A stretch of DNA of 64,000 nucleotides from Desulfoluna sp942491485 (GTDB lineage Bacteria; Desulfobacterota; Desulfobacteria; Desulfobacterales; Desulfolunaceae): contig CALOAX010000011.1 in assembly GCA_942491485.1 (NCBI GenBank), positions 186,001 to 250,000 on the forward strand, given 5' to 3'. Shown piece after piece: positions 52,477 through 60,519 of the stretch. The notes beneath the pieces were generated by a model that saw nothing but the letters and a program-made list of their open reading frames with translations, was not told where the DNA came from and ran no database searches. The position numbers and the translations under genes were made by a program. Position 1 is the stretch's first letter. Each line of letters starts with the position of its first letter.

Positions 52477-52893
52477 TCAAGGGAATCGCAGGGCCAAAAT
52501 ACGGCGAACAAAATCAGGGGTGTCAGGCCTGTCGGCCAGGGCGAGGAGTTTTTTCTTTCCGATGCGCCGGTCCATGCAGGCAAGGGCCAGGCGGAGGTCG
52601 AAGGGATCGTCGGGGACTGTAGAGGTGAGGAGTTCATTCTTGGGAAGATCGAGGTAGGCGTGGAGAACGCCCATAAGGGTGGCAAGGGTACAGCCGGGAT
52701 GATCGGCAAGGGAGACTTTGAACTGATGGGGAAAGTCCCACACCACGGCCCCGTCCACGCGGATCCGAAGAAGCCCTAAGTGGGTAAAGGCGCCTTGGCT
52801 CTTCGCCTTTTCGAGGCCGGTGAGGTGAATATCCACATCGAGGCCGGGGTCAAAAAGAAGGACCAATCGTTTTTTCAGGGCACTCCAGCGCAT
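52477..52893 (-). CDS. Hypothetical protein, possibly SF0329-like
   Basis: 138 residues, starting MRWSALKKRLVLLFDPGLD, a pattern like the small SF0329 family (MKWSK-R--LE...L). A central LGLLRIRVDGAVVWDFPHQF segment and a helical C-terminus (DLRLALACMDRRIGKKKLLAL) follow. No signal peptide or membrane span. Function unknown; the family link is tentative. Lies downstream of hisC across a 433-base repeat-rich gap. Confidence 0.65.
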   Translation of the reverse strand: MRWSALKKRLVLLFDPGLDVDIHLTGLEKAKSQGAFTHLGLLRIRVDGAVVWDFPHQFKVSLADHPGCTLATLMGVLHAYLDLPKNELLTSTVPDDPFDLRLALACMDRRIGKKKLLALADRPDTPDFVRRILALRFP

Positions 52894-52964
52894 AAATTGT
52901 TCTTGGTTCCTGGTGCTTGGTTCTTAGTTGTGGAGTCGCTTCGCTCCGACAGGTAAAAGCGGGG

Positions 52965-53111
52965 CTAAAGGCTAAAGGCTAAAGGCTAAAGGCTAAAAGC
53001 TAAAGGCTAAAGGCTAAAGGCTAAAGGCTAAAGGCTAAAGGCTAAAGGCTAAAGGCTAAAGGCTAAAGGCTAAAGGCTAAAGGCTAAAGGCTAAAGGCTA
53101 AAGGCTAAAGG
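52965..53111. repeat. Heptamer tandem repeat, (CTAAAGG)21
   Basis: Twenty-one head-to-tail copies of CTAAAGG over 147 bases; only the fifth differs (CTAAAAG). All six frames meet stops, so it is not coding. The run just before it (52905-52935) is made of imperfect GGTTCTTG-like repeats, similar to the tract downstream of thiF. Such near-perfect repeats change copy number easily. Confidence 0.97.
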
Positions 53112-53201
53112 GCGCGTATCGTCTAATTTCGGTATTTGCAAGCGGTATTGACAAAAAGTATCGCCAAATCACACATGTGCCAACATTCGGAATTCGCGAA
53201 G

Positions 53202-53327
53202 ACGCTGTTGCTCTCGCAGCGTTGATCACGGGCGTAGCCCGTCCGCGAATGTGAGCGCCCCGAGGAACGAGGGGCGCAAGCATTCGCAATCTGGGGTCCA
53301 GGGGATCATCCCCTGGGCGCCGGAGGC
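53202..53327 (-). repeat. Modular element, type A end fused to the hisC stop codon
   Basis: On the minus strand the hisC stop TAG is the first base of GCCTCCGGCGCC at 53327. Then AGGGGATGATCCCCT, a GCGAATGCTTGCGCC...CGTTCCTCGG...GGGCGCTCACATTCGC stem and ACGGGCTACGCCCGT follow down to about 53226. No opposite boundary before the heptamer tract, so the unit is truncated. Confidence 0.7.
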
Positions 53328-54406
53328 TACAGCGAGTTCACCGCTTCCAATAGTGCCGTGTTCTCTTCTGCCGTGCCGATGGTGATGCGCACAAAGGGGG
53401 TGAGGCCCTCTTTGTTGAAGTAGCGCACGAGCACCCCTTTTGCTTTCAGGCCTTCGTAGACGTCCTTCCCATCCCGGTCAGGTGCACCGGCAAAGACAAA
53501 GTTGGCTGCTGAGGGAAGAACCTTCCAGCCAAGCGCCGTAAGATCTTCAGAGACGCGTTCCCGCTCGGCCATGACCATGCCGCGCGTTTTATCGAACCAC
53601 TCCCTGTCGGAGATGGCGGCAATGCCGGCCTTCTGGGTAAGGGTATCTACGGGGTAGGAGTTGAAGGAGTCTTTAACGGCGTAAAGGGCTGAAATCAGTT
53701 TTTCGCTGCCCATGGCCCAACCAAGCCGACTGCCGGCAAGGGAGTAGCTCTTGGAAAAGGTCTTCACGACGAGAAGGTTGGGAAAGCGATCGATGAGGGC
53801 AACGGCGCTCTCGCCACCAAAGTCGATGTAGGCTTCATCCACAACCACAACGCTGTCGGCCGGCCACCGTTCCATCAGCTCCGTCACCTTATCAAGGGCG
53901 AGCAGCATCCCTGTGGGTGCGTTGGGGTTCGGGATAATAACGCCACACCCCTTCTCATCGACAAACCGATCGATGTTGATGCCGTAGTCTTCATCAAGCG
54001 CCACCTTTTTAAAGGCGATGTCGTAATAGTCGCAATAGACGGGATAGAAGCTGTAGGTATGCTCCGGAAAGAGAAGGGGCCCTTTGGCCGAATCAAAGAA
54101 GGCGAAAAAAGCAAAGGAGAGGATCTCATCGGATCCGTTGCCCATGATCACCTGATCCCGTTTGATGCCATGCTCTTTGGCGATGGCGTGGCACAGCGCT
54201 TCAGAGTTGGGATCGGGGTAGCGCCGGAGATTCTCCACATCAAAGTCTTTGAGGATCTCGGCAACACCCGGAGCCGGAGGATAGGGGTTTTCATTGGTGT
54301 TCAGCTTGATATAGCTGCGATCCTGGGGCTGTTCGCCGGGAACATACGGGGTCAGTTTCGTAAAACGCTCGGAGTACATGCTGGTAGGGCTCCCATCTGT
54401 CGTCAT
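53327..54406 (-). CDS. hisC: Histidinol-phosphate aminotransferase HisC
   Basis: 359 residues, PLP fold-type I. Features: LNTNENPYPP near the N-terminus, GNGSDEILS, NPNAPTGML, VVDEAYIDFGG and the PLP lysine in VKTFSKSYSLAGSRLGWAMG (core FSKSYSLAG). It converts imidazole acetol phosphate and glutamate to histidinol phosphate. No other his gene is nearby. Start at 54406 has a weak ribosome site; an ATG at 54379 is possible. Its stop codon merges with a repeat. Confidence 0.95.
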   Translation of the reverse strand: MTTDGSPTSMYSERFTKLTPYVPGEQPQDRSYIKLNTNENPYPPAPGVAEILKDFDVENLRRYPDPNSEALCHAIAKEHGIKRDQVIMGNGSDEILSFAFFAFFDSAKGPLLFPEHTYSFYPVYCDYYDIAFKKVALDEDYGINIDRFVDEKGCGVIIPNPNAPTGMLLALDKVTELMERWPADSVVVVDEAYIDFGGESAVALIDRFPNLLVVKTFSKSYSLAGSRLGWAMGSEKLISALYAVKDSFNSYPVDTLTQKAGIAAISDREWFDKTRGMVMAERERVSEDLTALGWKVLPSAANFVFAGAPDRDGKDVYEGLKAKGVLVRYFNKEGLTPFVRITIGTAEENTALLEAVNSL

Positions 54407-54454
54407 GGTCTAAGCCACATCATTGTTCAATTGAAGTAACGCGGGTAGACCTAT

Positions 54455-54474
54455 TTCTCATACGATTATGAGAA
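54455..54474. terminator. Perfect palindrome between the pilus operon and hisC
   Basis: TTCTCATA, CGAT loop, TATGAGAA: 8-base arms without mismatch. It lies just after the last pilus-operon gene on the minus strand. No T-run follows, so it may be a Rho-type or attenuating structure or an operator for hisC rather than a clean terminator. Confidence 0.45.
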
Positions 54475-54512
54475 CCCTTTATATCACCGAGAACTCCATA
54501 CGGCAAGCTGGC

Positions 54513-54908
54513 CTATCTTTTTTGAATGATGGTGGCAAAAATAGTCCCGTCCTTACGAGCCACTCCTCGAACATAGACACGATCGTTAGGCTTAAGGGCA
54601 CAGTGCTTAACCGGTCGCCCTGATGAATCAAGAAACCTCGTCTTTTTTTCCCCCCCCTGATGTCGCCATGTACCAATGACAAATGTGGACTCACCAACCA
54701 CCACACCAGAACAATCGTAAGCAACGCTGGTTACAATAGATTTTTTTTCAACAATTCTTCGGTTATCATATGCGCGAGAGTCAAAGGCTCCACCAACATC
54801 ACCTGAAGGCGCAGGTAAAATATTTGAGCTCTTAGCCTCGACGAGGGTGAACATACATAAAAATAAAAAACATGAAAAAAACAATATTACATTCTTTTTA
54901 TACATCAT
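54513..54908 (-). CDS. Small secreted protein coupled to pilY1
   Basis: 131 residues with a signal peptide (about 1-25). The mature part is beta-rich and ends in RVYVRGVARKDGTIFATIIQKR (core VYVRGVARKDGTIFA), reminiscent of OB-fold domains. The two Cys in the mature chain could pair. The pilY1 stop TAG is part of its ribosome site TTAGGAG, so it is translationally coupled to pilY1. Unknown family; a pilus-biogenesis accessory is likely from context. Confidence 0.8.
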   Translation of the reverse strand: MMYKKNVILFFSCFLFLCMFTLVEAKSSNILPAPSGDVGGAFDSRAYDNRRIVEKKSIVTSVAYDCSGVVVGESTFVIGTWRHQGGEKKTRFLDSSGRPVKHCALKPNDRVYVRGVARKDGTIFATIIQKR

Positions 54909-54913
54909 GGCTC

Positions 54914-57892
54914 CTAAGGTCTTTGCTTCCAGTAAAAATAGCTATCTTTGTCATCTTTTATTGCTCCCCATTTCATGGGCCCGACACGAATATTGTCACC
55001 ATCAAGAACGGGTTTCGCAATAGGAAGATTACCTGGAAGGTCAACAAAACGACACTTGGTACCCGTACCCCAGTCCGTTACAGAAGTTCCATCTATAGCA
55101 CTTACGGCATATAGGCGTCCAACCCCGCGTGCTCCAACATTTAAGCATGGATCACTTCCTATTCCTTGTGTATTACTTTCTGAGGGAGTGTATGTTGTGA
55201 AGTAAACAACATCAGAATATACAAGAGCTCTTGAGACAACTTTTTCGTTCGTATGAGTAAATCCGAAATACCACCCTTTTTTTGTTTTTAAACTGTTAGC
55301 GTATGAAACAGATTCATCCATTACATCCACAAGGTCACTATCCGACAACCCAGTATCATACCAATTGTTTCTAACTGCATAAAATCGATTTGACTCTGCG
55401 CAAAGAGGATTTGCCCTATTACCAGTACCGAAATAGAGAGTCTCAACTCCGTTTACATCTGCTGGTACTGGTGCATAAAAAAGCTTGCCCTCATCACACG
55501 TAAAAAGCAGGTTTTTAAATGACCAACTACCGTCCGCAAGCTTGTCTTCAATGAGTCTACTTCCATCCCGCACAGTATCATTCTTATCATCTGATATTAC
55601 AAAAACCTGGCCTTTCATATCTCCGGCATATACGCGAGAAGTAACACCATTACTGTTTGAATCCACTGCATACAGGTCTACGATACTATGAGACATGCTG
55701 TCCCAATTTCCATTGTTAACATTCAAGCCAACCAACGTTCCATCAGAAACCTTAACAGCAAACAGGGCACGGCCGACGCTGTCCTCTGAATCAGGTGACA
55801 ACTTATCCTGATTGTTATCGTAACCTCCAGGAAGGATGAAGACTTTCGCGTCTGTATCAGAGCCCACCTTAACACTACAGCTTGTCGGAGCACCCCATGA
55901 TTGCCCCAAAAGCTCTCCCCCTGATCCAGATAAATAGTTTACATCAATTTCATACTTATATTTTGGTTGTGAGCTAGAGGATATATCCAAGGCATAATAA
56001 CTTTTCCCCCCCCTGCGTTCTCCTACAAGAAGTGTTTCCGGTTCAAAAAGAGTCGTGCCAGGCATCAAGTCCCCATATGCTACCGAGGGCGTTGCATCGA
56101 CATAATAATCATAATTATTGTCTGAAAGTAAAGAAAGACGGCTGAGTTGCCCCGGAGGTATAAAAGCCCATATTTCTTCTCCTGTTGCATCATTAATGGC
56201 TCGAAGAAATCCATCATTTGAGCCAAAATAAATCACAGATGAACTGGAGGAATAGTGGACGACCACAGGTTCAGAATGAATAATAGAACCAATTGGCCAT
56301 CCTCCGATACCAGCCTTCGCTTCAGTTATTTGGTCAGCCGTAACTCCGAGTGCCAGTAAATCGGAGTTACTCGAATCAAAACTATTTACGGCAGATACAA
56401 GGTTCTTTTCACTCTTCCCGGTATACGTATAGAAGTTACGAGATGTCTGACCAAGTATCTTTTCTCCAGAACCACCTTTTAGGACATCTGCTCCATCTCT
56501 TTCAGAAGAAGTCCATAGTGACTTGCTATTCTCTTTCATGGTGCCATCCGGGTTTACTGCAATATTTCCTGAGGCGTCAAGAATATCACCAGATTCTGAA
56601 AGGGAATACTTCTTTAAATTCCCTTTCCAATCACCTATTTGCTCAGGCTTGAAAAAGGCAAGGTATATAGAATCCGCATCTGCTGTTCTTTGATCTCTGT
56701 TTACTGGTACAACAGGAGCAACAAAGGTTGAAGATTCCTCAGCTATAGAGCTGAGAATTTTTACAAAAGCTTCTTTTAAGTCAGATGCCCTTGAAGCTTT
56801 ATAATACGACCCACCACCATCTGTTGCAGCCCTACCAAGCAGATCATGGTCAACTGTAAAACCAATAGTATGCGTGATAACATTTTGCTTATTCAGAGTG
56901 GTACCTTCACCGAGCGGACTTAAATCCGATTCATATAGAAAGTCGGCAACATCATCTAAGAAATCTGTTGTACCATTGTCAACTTTCCAAAGTTGTGACG
57001 GTGCATCGTCCGAAGTATAACGATGAACTCTGCCATCCTCGTATAAATCCTTTTTGTCCTTATCATAATCGCCGATGGTTTTTCCCATATAAGCGTCTGC
57101 AGTATAAAGAATAGGGTCCTCATCACAAGTAGCCTCACCATCCGTAAAAAGAATCACGTAATTCTTCTGGCAGGTATATTGTATTGGGCTGGTGTACTTT
57201 GAAGAAGTGTGAGAGAAATGACCCCGCTTACCTGCATAATAAAGGCCAGCCTCTGCAAGTGCCTCGGCAAGAGGAGTGCCTCCACCTGCGCTCAATTTTG
57301 CGACTTCACTTGCAATGGCAACATTATCCGTCCCACATTCTGAGACAAGAAGGCCTCCATGACAACTGTTCAATTCCATCAGCCCAAAATTCACCCCAGT
57401 GGTTTCTTCAAGCAGTTCAGTTACAACATCCTTAGCGATCTCAAGACGCGTCCTATCTGATGAAACAGGCCTCTCCAAAAAGTTCCAATAGTTTCCAAGT
57501 CTCATCCATGTATCCCATGTCCCACCCCAATTCGTTTCAAATGTCACTTGGGAATACCCGTCTTGCAACAGTGCCTGCCTGACTGTTTCATTAGTAATTT
57601 CAGCGACATCGTCATTATATTTACGCCACCCTCCCCAGCCTTGATAATAAGTTGCCTGGGTAGGAAAACGACCAGAATAAACAGTACTTGGGTCATATGT
57701 ATCATCAACACCATCAGAGATTGCGCTGCCCTCAACTGTCTCTTTCATGCTCCCTGACGTATCAAAAAGAATCAACACATTGGGCTCAACCGTTACCGAC
57801 TGGGTTCCATAAATTGCAATATCATCGGCAAAAACAACACAGGGTAATGTGATGATACAAAAGATCAGAAAAAAGGCATGCCTTGTTTTCAT
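54914..57892 (-). CDS. pilY1: PilY1-type pilus tip adhesin
   Basis: 992 residues, signal peptide 1-22, GGAGG 4 bases before the ATG. N-terminal von Willebrand A domain (about 35-390) with MIDAS motif DTSGSMKE and later GGTPLAEALAEAG and TDGEATCDE. C-terminal PilY1 beta-propeller (about 540-980) with SVIYFGSNDGFLRAINDATG and GEEIWAFIP. Family members sit at the pilus tip and bind calcium and surfaces. The region near 725-740 (DNNQDKLSPDSEDSVGRAL) has an Asp/Asn-rich loop like the calcium site. Last large gene of the minor-pilin operon. Confidence 0.94.
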   Translation of the reverse strand: MKTRHAFFLIFCIITLPCVVFADDIAIYGTQSVTVEPNVLILFDTSGSMKETVEGSAISDGVDDTYDPSTVYSGRFPTQATYYQGWGGWRKYNDDVAEITNETVRQALLQDGYSQVTFETNWGGTWDTWMRLGNYWNFLERPVSSDRTRLEIAKDVVTELLEETTGVNFGLMELNSCHGGLLVSECGTDNVAIASEVAKLSAGGGTPLAEALAEAGLYYAGKRGHFSHTSSKYTSPIQYTCQKNYVILFTDGEATCDEDPILYTADAYMGKTIGDYDKDKKDLYEDGRVHRYTSDDAPSQLWKVDNGTTDFLDDVADFLYESDLSPLGEGTTLNKQNVITHTIGFTVDHDLLGRAATDGGGSYYKASRASDLKEAFVKILSSIAEESSTFVAPVVPVNRDQRTADADSIYLAFFKPEQIGDWKGNLKKYSLSESGDILDASGNIAVNPDGTMKENSKSLWTSSERDGADVLKGGSGEKILGQTSRNFYTYTGKSEKNLVSAVNSFDSSNSDLLALGVTADQITEAKAGIGGWPIGSIIHSEPVVVHYSSSSSVIYFGSNDGFLRAINDATGEEIWAFIPPGQLSRLSLLSDNNYDYYVDATPSVAYGDLMPGTTLFEPETLLVGERRGGKSYYALDISSSSQPKYKYEIDVNYLSGSGGELLGQSWGAPTSCSVKVGSDTDAKVFILPGGYDNNQDKLSPDSEDSVGRALFAVKVSDGTLVGLNVNNGNWDSMSHSIVDLYAVDSNSNGVTSRVYAGDMKGQVFVISDDKNDTVRDGSRLIEDKLADGSWSFKNLLFTCDEGKLFYAPVPADVNGVETLYFGTGNRANPLCAESNRFYAVRNNWYDTGLSDSDLVDVMDESVSYANSLKTKKGWYFGFTHTNEKVVSRALVYSDVVYFTTYTPSESNTQGIGSDPCLNVGARGVGRLYAVSAIDGTSVTDWGTGTKCRFVDLPGNLPIAKPVLDGDNIRVGPMKWGAIKDDKDSYFYWKQRP

Positions 57893-57907
57893 TGTTCCTC
57901 CAACGGT

Positions 57908-58552
57908 TTAAATACCTACCAAGTGCTCTACTTTTACCAGCTCTTCAGCCATATCCACACCACATTGAAGAATCACACCAGTCAGGGCTGCTGTAGGATT
58001 TGCTACATTGTATCGGGAAGGATCAATGGCTGTAGAGGTTACTGCATACCTGCGACCTCGATAAAGCTTCTTATCAAAGCCTTTCGGTGCAGGTCCAATA
58101 TGAGCTATGGATGGAATAGCGTCTGCCAATGCGGTCAAGCCAGTGGCTTCTCTGTTTGAGGACATCACAATGGCTCGAACCTCAATCCAGGCCAATGGTA
58201 TACCCGAAGTATTTGTAACTACCGAAGGAAATGCAACACCTTCATTTTTCGGGTTACGGTCCCTTAAAGGCGGTTGCCCAGAAGCCAGGACATAGAGCCG
58301 ATTTCCTGCTCCATCGGTGTCGTTGCTATATATCCGATCGAATGTCGCTACAGCGTTAAAAAGCCCTGCTTCCGCATTATAAAAATTACGTTTGGCTACC
58401 CGATCGTTACCGGCAATTTTCAATTCCATTACCGAATTATCCATGGAGGCGAGACCAATCATTGTTACCAACAGAAGAAGCATTAAGACAATCAACAACA
58501 CACTTCCTTGGTCTCCAAGCCCTTCGATGGCATTTTGTGATGGCTGCAACAT
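57908..58552 (-). CDS. pilX: Minor pilin PilX
   Basis: 214 residues from ATG 58552 (GGA 6 bases upstream); an upstream start at 58597 adds 15 weak residues. PilX N-terminal motif DQGSVLLIVLMLLLLVTMIG then ELKIAGNDRVAKRNFYNAEAG, typical of PilX proteins (GS-L---L--L---T). It lacks the glycine-phenylalanine cleavage pattern of type IV pilins, as PilX often does. Follows pilV by 41 bases and precedes pilY1 by 15. Confidence 0.88.
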   Translation of the reverse strand: MLQPSQNAIEGLGDQGSVLLIVLMLLLLVTMIGLASMDNSVMELKIAGNDRVAKRNFYNAEAGLFNAVATFDRIYSNDTDGAGNRLYVLASGQPPLRDRNPKNEGVAFPSVVTNTSGIPLAWIEVRAIVMSSNREATGLTALADAIPSIAHIGPAPKGFDKKLYRGRRYAVTSTAIDPSRYNVANPTAALTGVILQCGVDMAEELVKVEHLVGI

Positions 58553-58593
58553 GACTTGTCCTTTCACGTAGACTCTACCTTGTCCGTATCTAT

Positions 58594-59001
58594 TCAATTT
58601 AATGCCCGAACAAAAACCTGCGAAATCTGTTTAGAATCACCCTCAACTGTCCAGCTAACTGACAAGTTTACGATCTTACTCCGTCCATCGGTTGAATTGG
58701 CAACCTGCCAGGAAAGACCGTAATCATCGGCTGTGGCAGAATGGTTCCCGACAGTCAAACTGGTTCCTACTGCGTCGTCGGTCCATACATCACTCATAAT
58801 TTGTTCTATTCGATCACTGGCAGCATTGGTCGCCTCAGTCATTTTGCGTGCAGCCGCATTCCCCTTCATGGAATGAACTTGAAGTAACGCAAGCGAAAGA
58901 ACGCCAACCATCAAAAGAACACCTGCAACCATGACCTCAATGAGTGTCATCCCGTTATTGTTTGCTAAATGTTTTCCGTAATCACCATGATCAGTCATCA
59001 T
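58594..59001 (-). CDS. pilV: Minor pilin PilV
   Basis: 135 residues from ATG 59001 with GGGGGA 3 bases upstream; it overlaps pilW by 11 bases. Prepilin motif: NNNGMTLIEVMVAGVLLMVG, cleaved after Gly, with Glu at +5. The mature domain is short. Minor pilins PilV-PilW-PilX-FimT prime pilus assembly and hold PilY1. The longer open frame to 59085 is out of keeping with the pilW overlap. Confidence 0.88.
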   Translation of the reverse strand: MMTDHGDYGKHLANNNGMTLIEVMVAGVLLMVGVLSLALLQVHSMKGNAAARKMTEATNAASDRIEQIMSDVWTDDAVGTSLTVGNHSATADDYGLSWQVANSTDGRSKIVNLSVSWTVEGDSKQISQVFVRALN

Positions 59002-59683
59002 ATATCCCCCGATTCCTGCAGCGGACCGTACTCCTGAGGATACGGCGGTGGTATCCATCTCCATCTGCATCCCAAGTCGTCGCATACCCCGTGTATTGCA
59101 ACGGATTAGAAAATGATGGGTCTTCAGTCATGGTTCGAGCTAAAAGTGCAATTCGAACCGCTACAATCTGATCCAAACTAGCGGGTATCGATGTGAAAGA
59201 GCCACTTTCAAGCATATAATTAAACTCAACGCCTTCGATATTTTCAGCAACAGCTACCCGGGTTCCGCCGACGTCACGAACCAAATCCATGTCGCCGTCC
59301 CCATCATCATCAAAAAGCCTATATCTTATTGCCTGAACACCTGCTTCATCAGCTTCATCTATTACACCATCACTATCATCATCCAAACCGTTCGACTCGG
59401 CATCAAGTGACACACTGAACGTTAAATCCGTTGCCGTCGCAGTCGTAAATCCGGCCCCAGTGTCACCCGTTGGGTCGTAACCAGCCATGCGAATATCGCC
59501 GGCCATCATCACCATAGCGGCACGAAGATTCTGCTGCATATCGGTAATGCGTTGTTGTGTAACTTGGGATCGCAATTGAAGCGTGTAAAACGCAAAGCCT
59601 GCTGCGGCAATGATTATCCCAAGCGCCATGGCAACCAAAAGTTCTAAAAGTGTAAAACCGTTACTACAAGTTTCACGTTTCAT
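58991..59683 (-). CDS. pilW: Minor pilin PilW
   Basis: 230 residues. Prepilin signal CSNGFTLLELLVAMALGIII with cleavage before Phe and Glu at +5. The PilW-type segment QNLRAAMVMMAGDIRMAGYDP lies near residues 45-65. An unusual Asp-rich stretch (about 95-130: LDDDSDGVIDEADE, and DDDGDGDMD) resembles calcium-binding thrombospondin-type or EF-loop repeats. ATG overlaps the fimT stop in an ATGA. Confidence 0.9.
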   Translation of the reverse strand: MKRETCSNGFTLLELLVAMALGIIIAAAGFAFYTLQLRSQVTQQRITDMQQNLRAAMVMMAGDIRMAGYDPTGDTGAGFTTATATDLTFSVSLDAESNGLDDDSDGVIDEADEAGVQAIRYRLFDDDGDGDMDLVRDVGGTRVAVAENIEGVEFNYMLESGSFTSIPASLDQIVAVRIALLARTMTEDPSFSNPLQYTGYATTWDADGDGYHRRILRSTVRCRNRGIYDD

Positions 59684-60183
59684 GCACCATCTCCTGACAT
59701 GTTTACAACCCTACTGACTCCCGCATTATTTAAAGTGACGCCCTTAATCTCAGCGTTAAAATTCGCTAAGGCTACTTCACCACTACGCCCAACTGTGAGG
59801 CCTCTAGAGTCGAAGTGAGTCTTTCTCTCGTTCGCAAGGGCACCGCCATTCAAATGGAATCCAACGCCATCAAAATAAATGTGGTTTGGAAACGTTCCAG
59901 AAGCAATGACACGTTCACCCGTGTCTGCAACACGGTCTCCGTCATTATCGACAAAAGCCATGTACCCTCCACTATTAGGGAAGTCGACAACCACATTCTG
60001 CCCCTCTTTGATAGCTTCCATTCTGGAGGTTTGAAAAAGAGAGTGAATTGTACGAACAGACGCCGAAAGCCTTTGGTGCTCTACCCACGTTTTGAAATTC
60101 GGAACGGCAATGCTTACGAGAATAGCAACAATCCCAACGACCACCATCAACTCCATCAAAGTAAAGCCTTTGCTGTTATTCAT
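59680..60183 (-). CDS. fimT: FimT/GspH-type pseudopilin
   Basis: 167 residues. Prepilin motif NNSKGFTLMELMVVVGIVAI, cleavage before Phe, Glu at +5; the GspH/FimT beta-domain follows, including the ARTEAIKRG-like FQTSRMEAIKEGQNVVV segment. DNDGDRVADTGE near residue 76-87 is a second Asp-rich loop like that in PilW. First gene of the operon; the promoter should lie in 60184-60370. Confidence 0.9.
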   Translation of the reverse strand: MNNSKGFTLMELMVVVGIVAILVSIAVPNFKTWVEHQRLSASVRTIHSLFQTSRMEAIKEGQNVVVDFPNSGGYMAFVDNDGDRVADTGERVIASGTFPNHIYFDGVGFHLNGGALANERKTHFDSRGLTVGRSGEVALANFNAEIKGVTLNNAGVSRVVNMSGDGA

Positions 60184-60519
60184 TTGCTCTTCCTCATTGT
60201 ATCAGTAAAAAAACAATCCGTAAAAATGAACCAAACATACACAGGCAATGCATCATGCGATTTACCACATGACTATCCGATCATTTCGGTTGCAATTATT
60301 GGTTGCACCAAGAATATATAGTTTTTAAAAAACTTAATAGAACTGGAGTAAACTTTGTTACAAGGTAGTCGAAAAAAAAGAATCATCCTTCTATGATTCT
60401 AAAAATATTACTACCGCTGAATCACAGTTTTGACAACACTTTTTTTATCCATTCCGAAGGATTAGATATGTTTTCCCTGCAACAAGGCACCTTACAGAGA
60501 AAACATATCCAGCTGTAAT
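60184..60519. other. 336-base AT-rich gap before the pilus operon
   Basis: Contains the terminator at 60371-60405 and presumably the pilus-operon promoter. TTGGTTGCACCAA near 60298-60311 is an imperfect palindrome; I found no clear sigma-54 or sigma-70 promoter. Confidence 0.4.
60371..60405 (-). terminator. Intrinsic terminator after the ELW-repeat lipoprotein gene
   Basis: Minus strand AGAATCA, an 8-base loop, TGATTCT and eight T. The A-run on the other side makes it potentially bidirectional. Confidence 0.85.

Noticed and set aside
52965..53111. Possible CRISPR array
   Set aside because: Repeats are 7 bases with no spacers; it is a simple tandem array.
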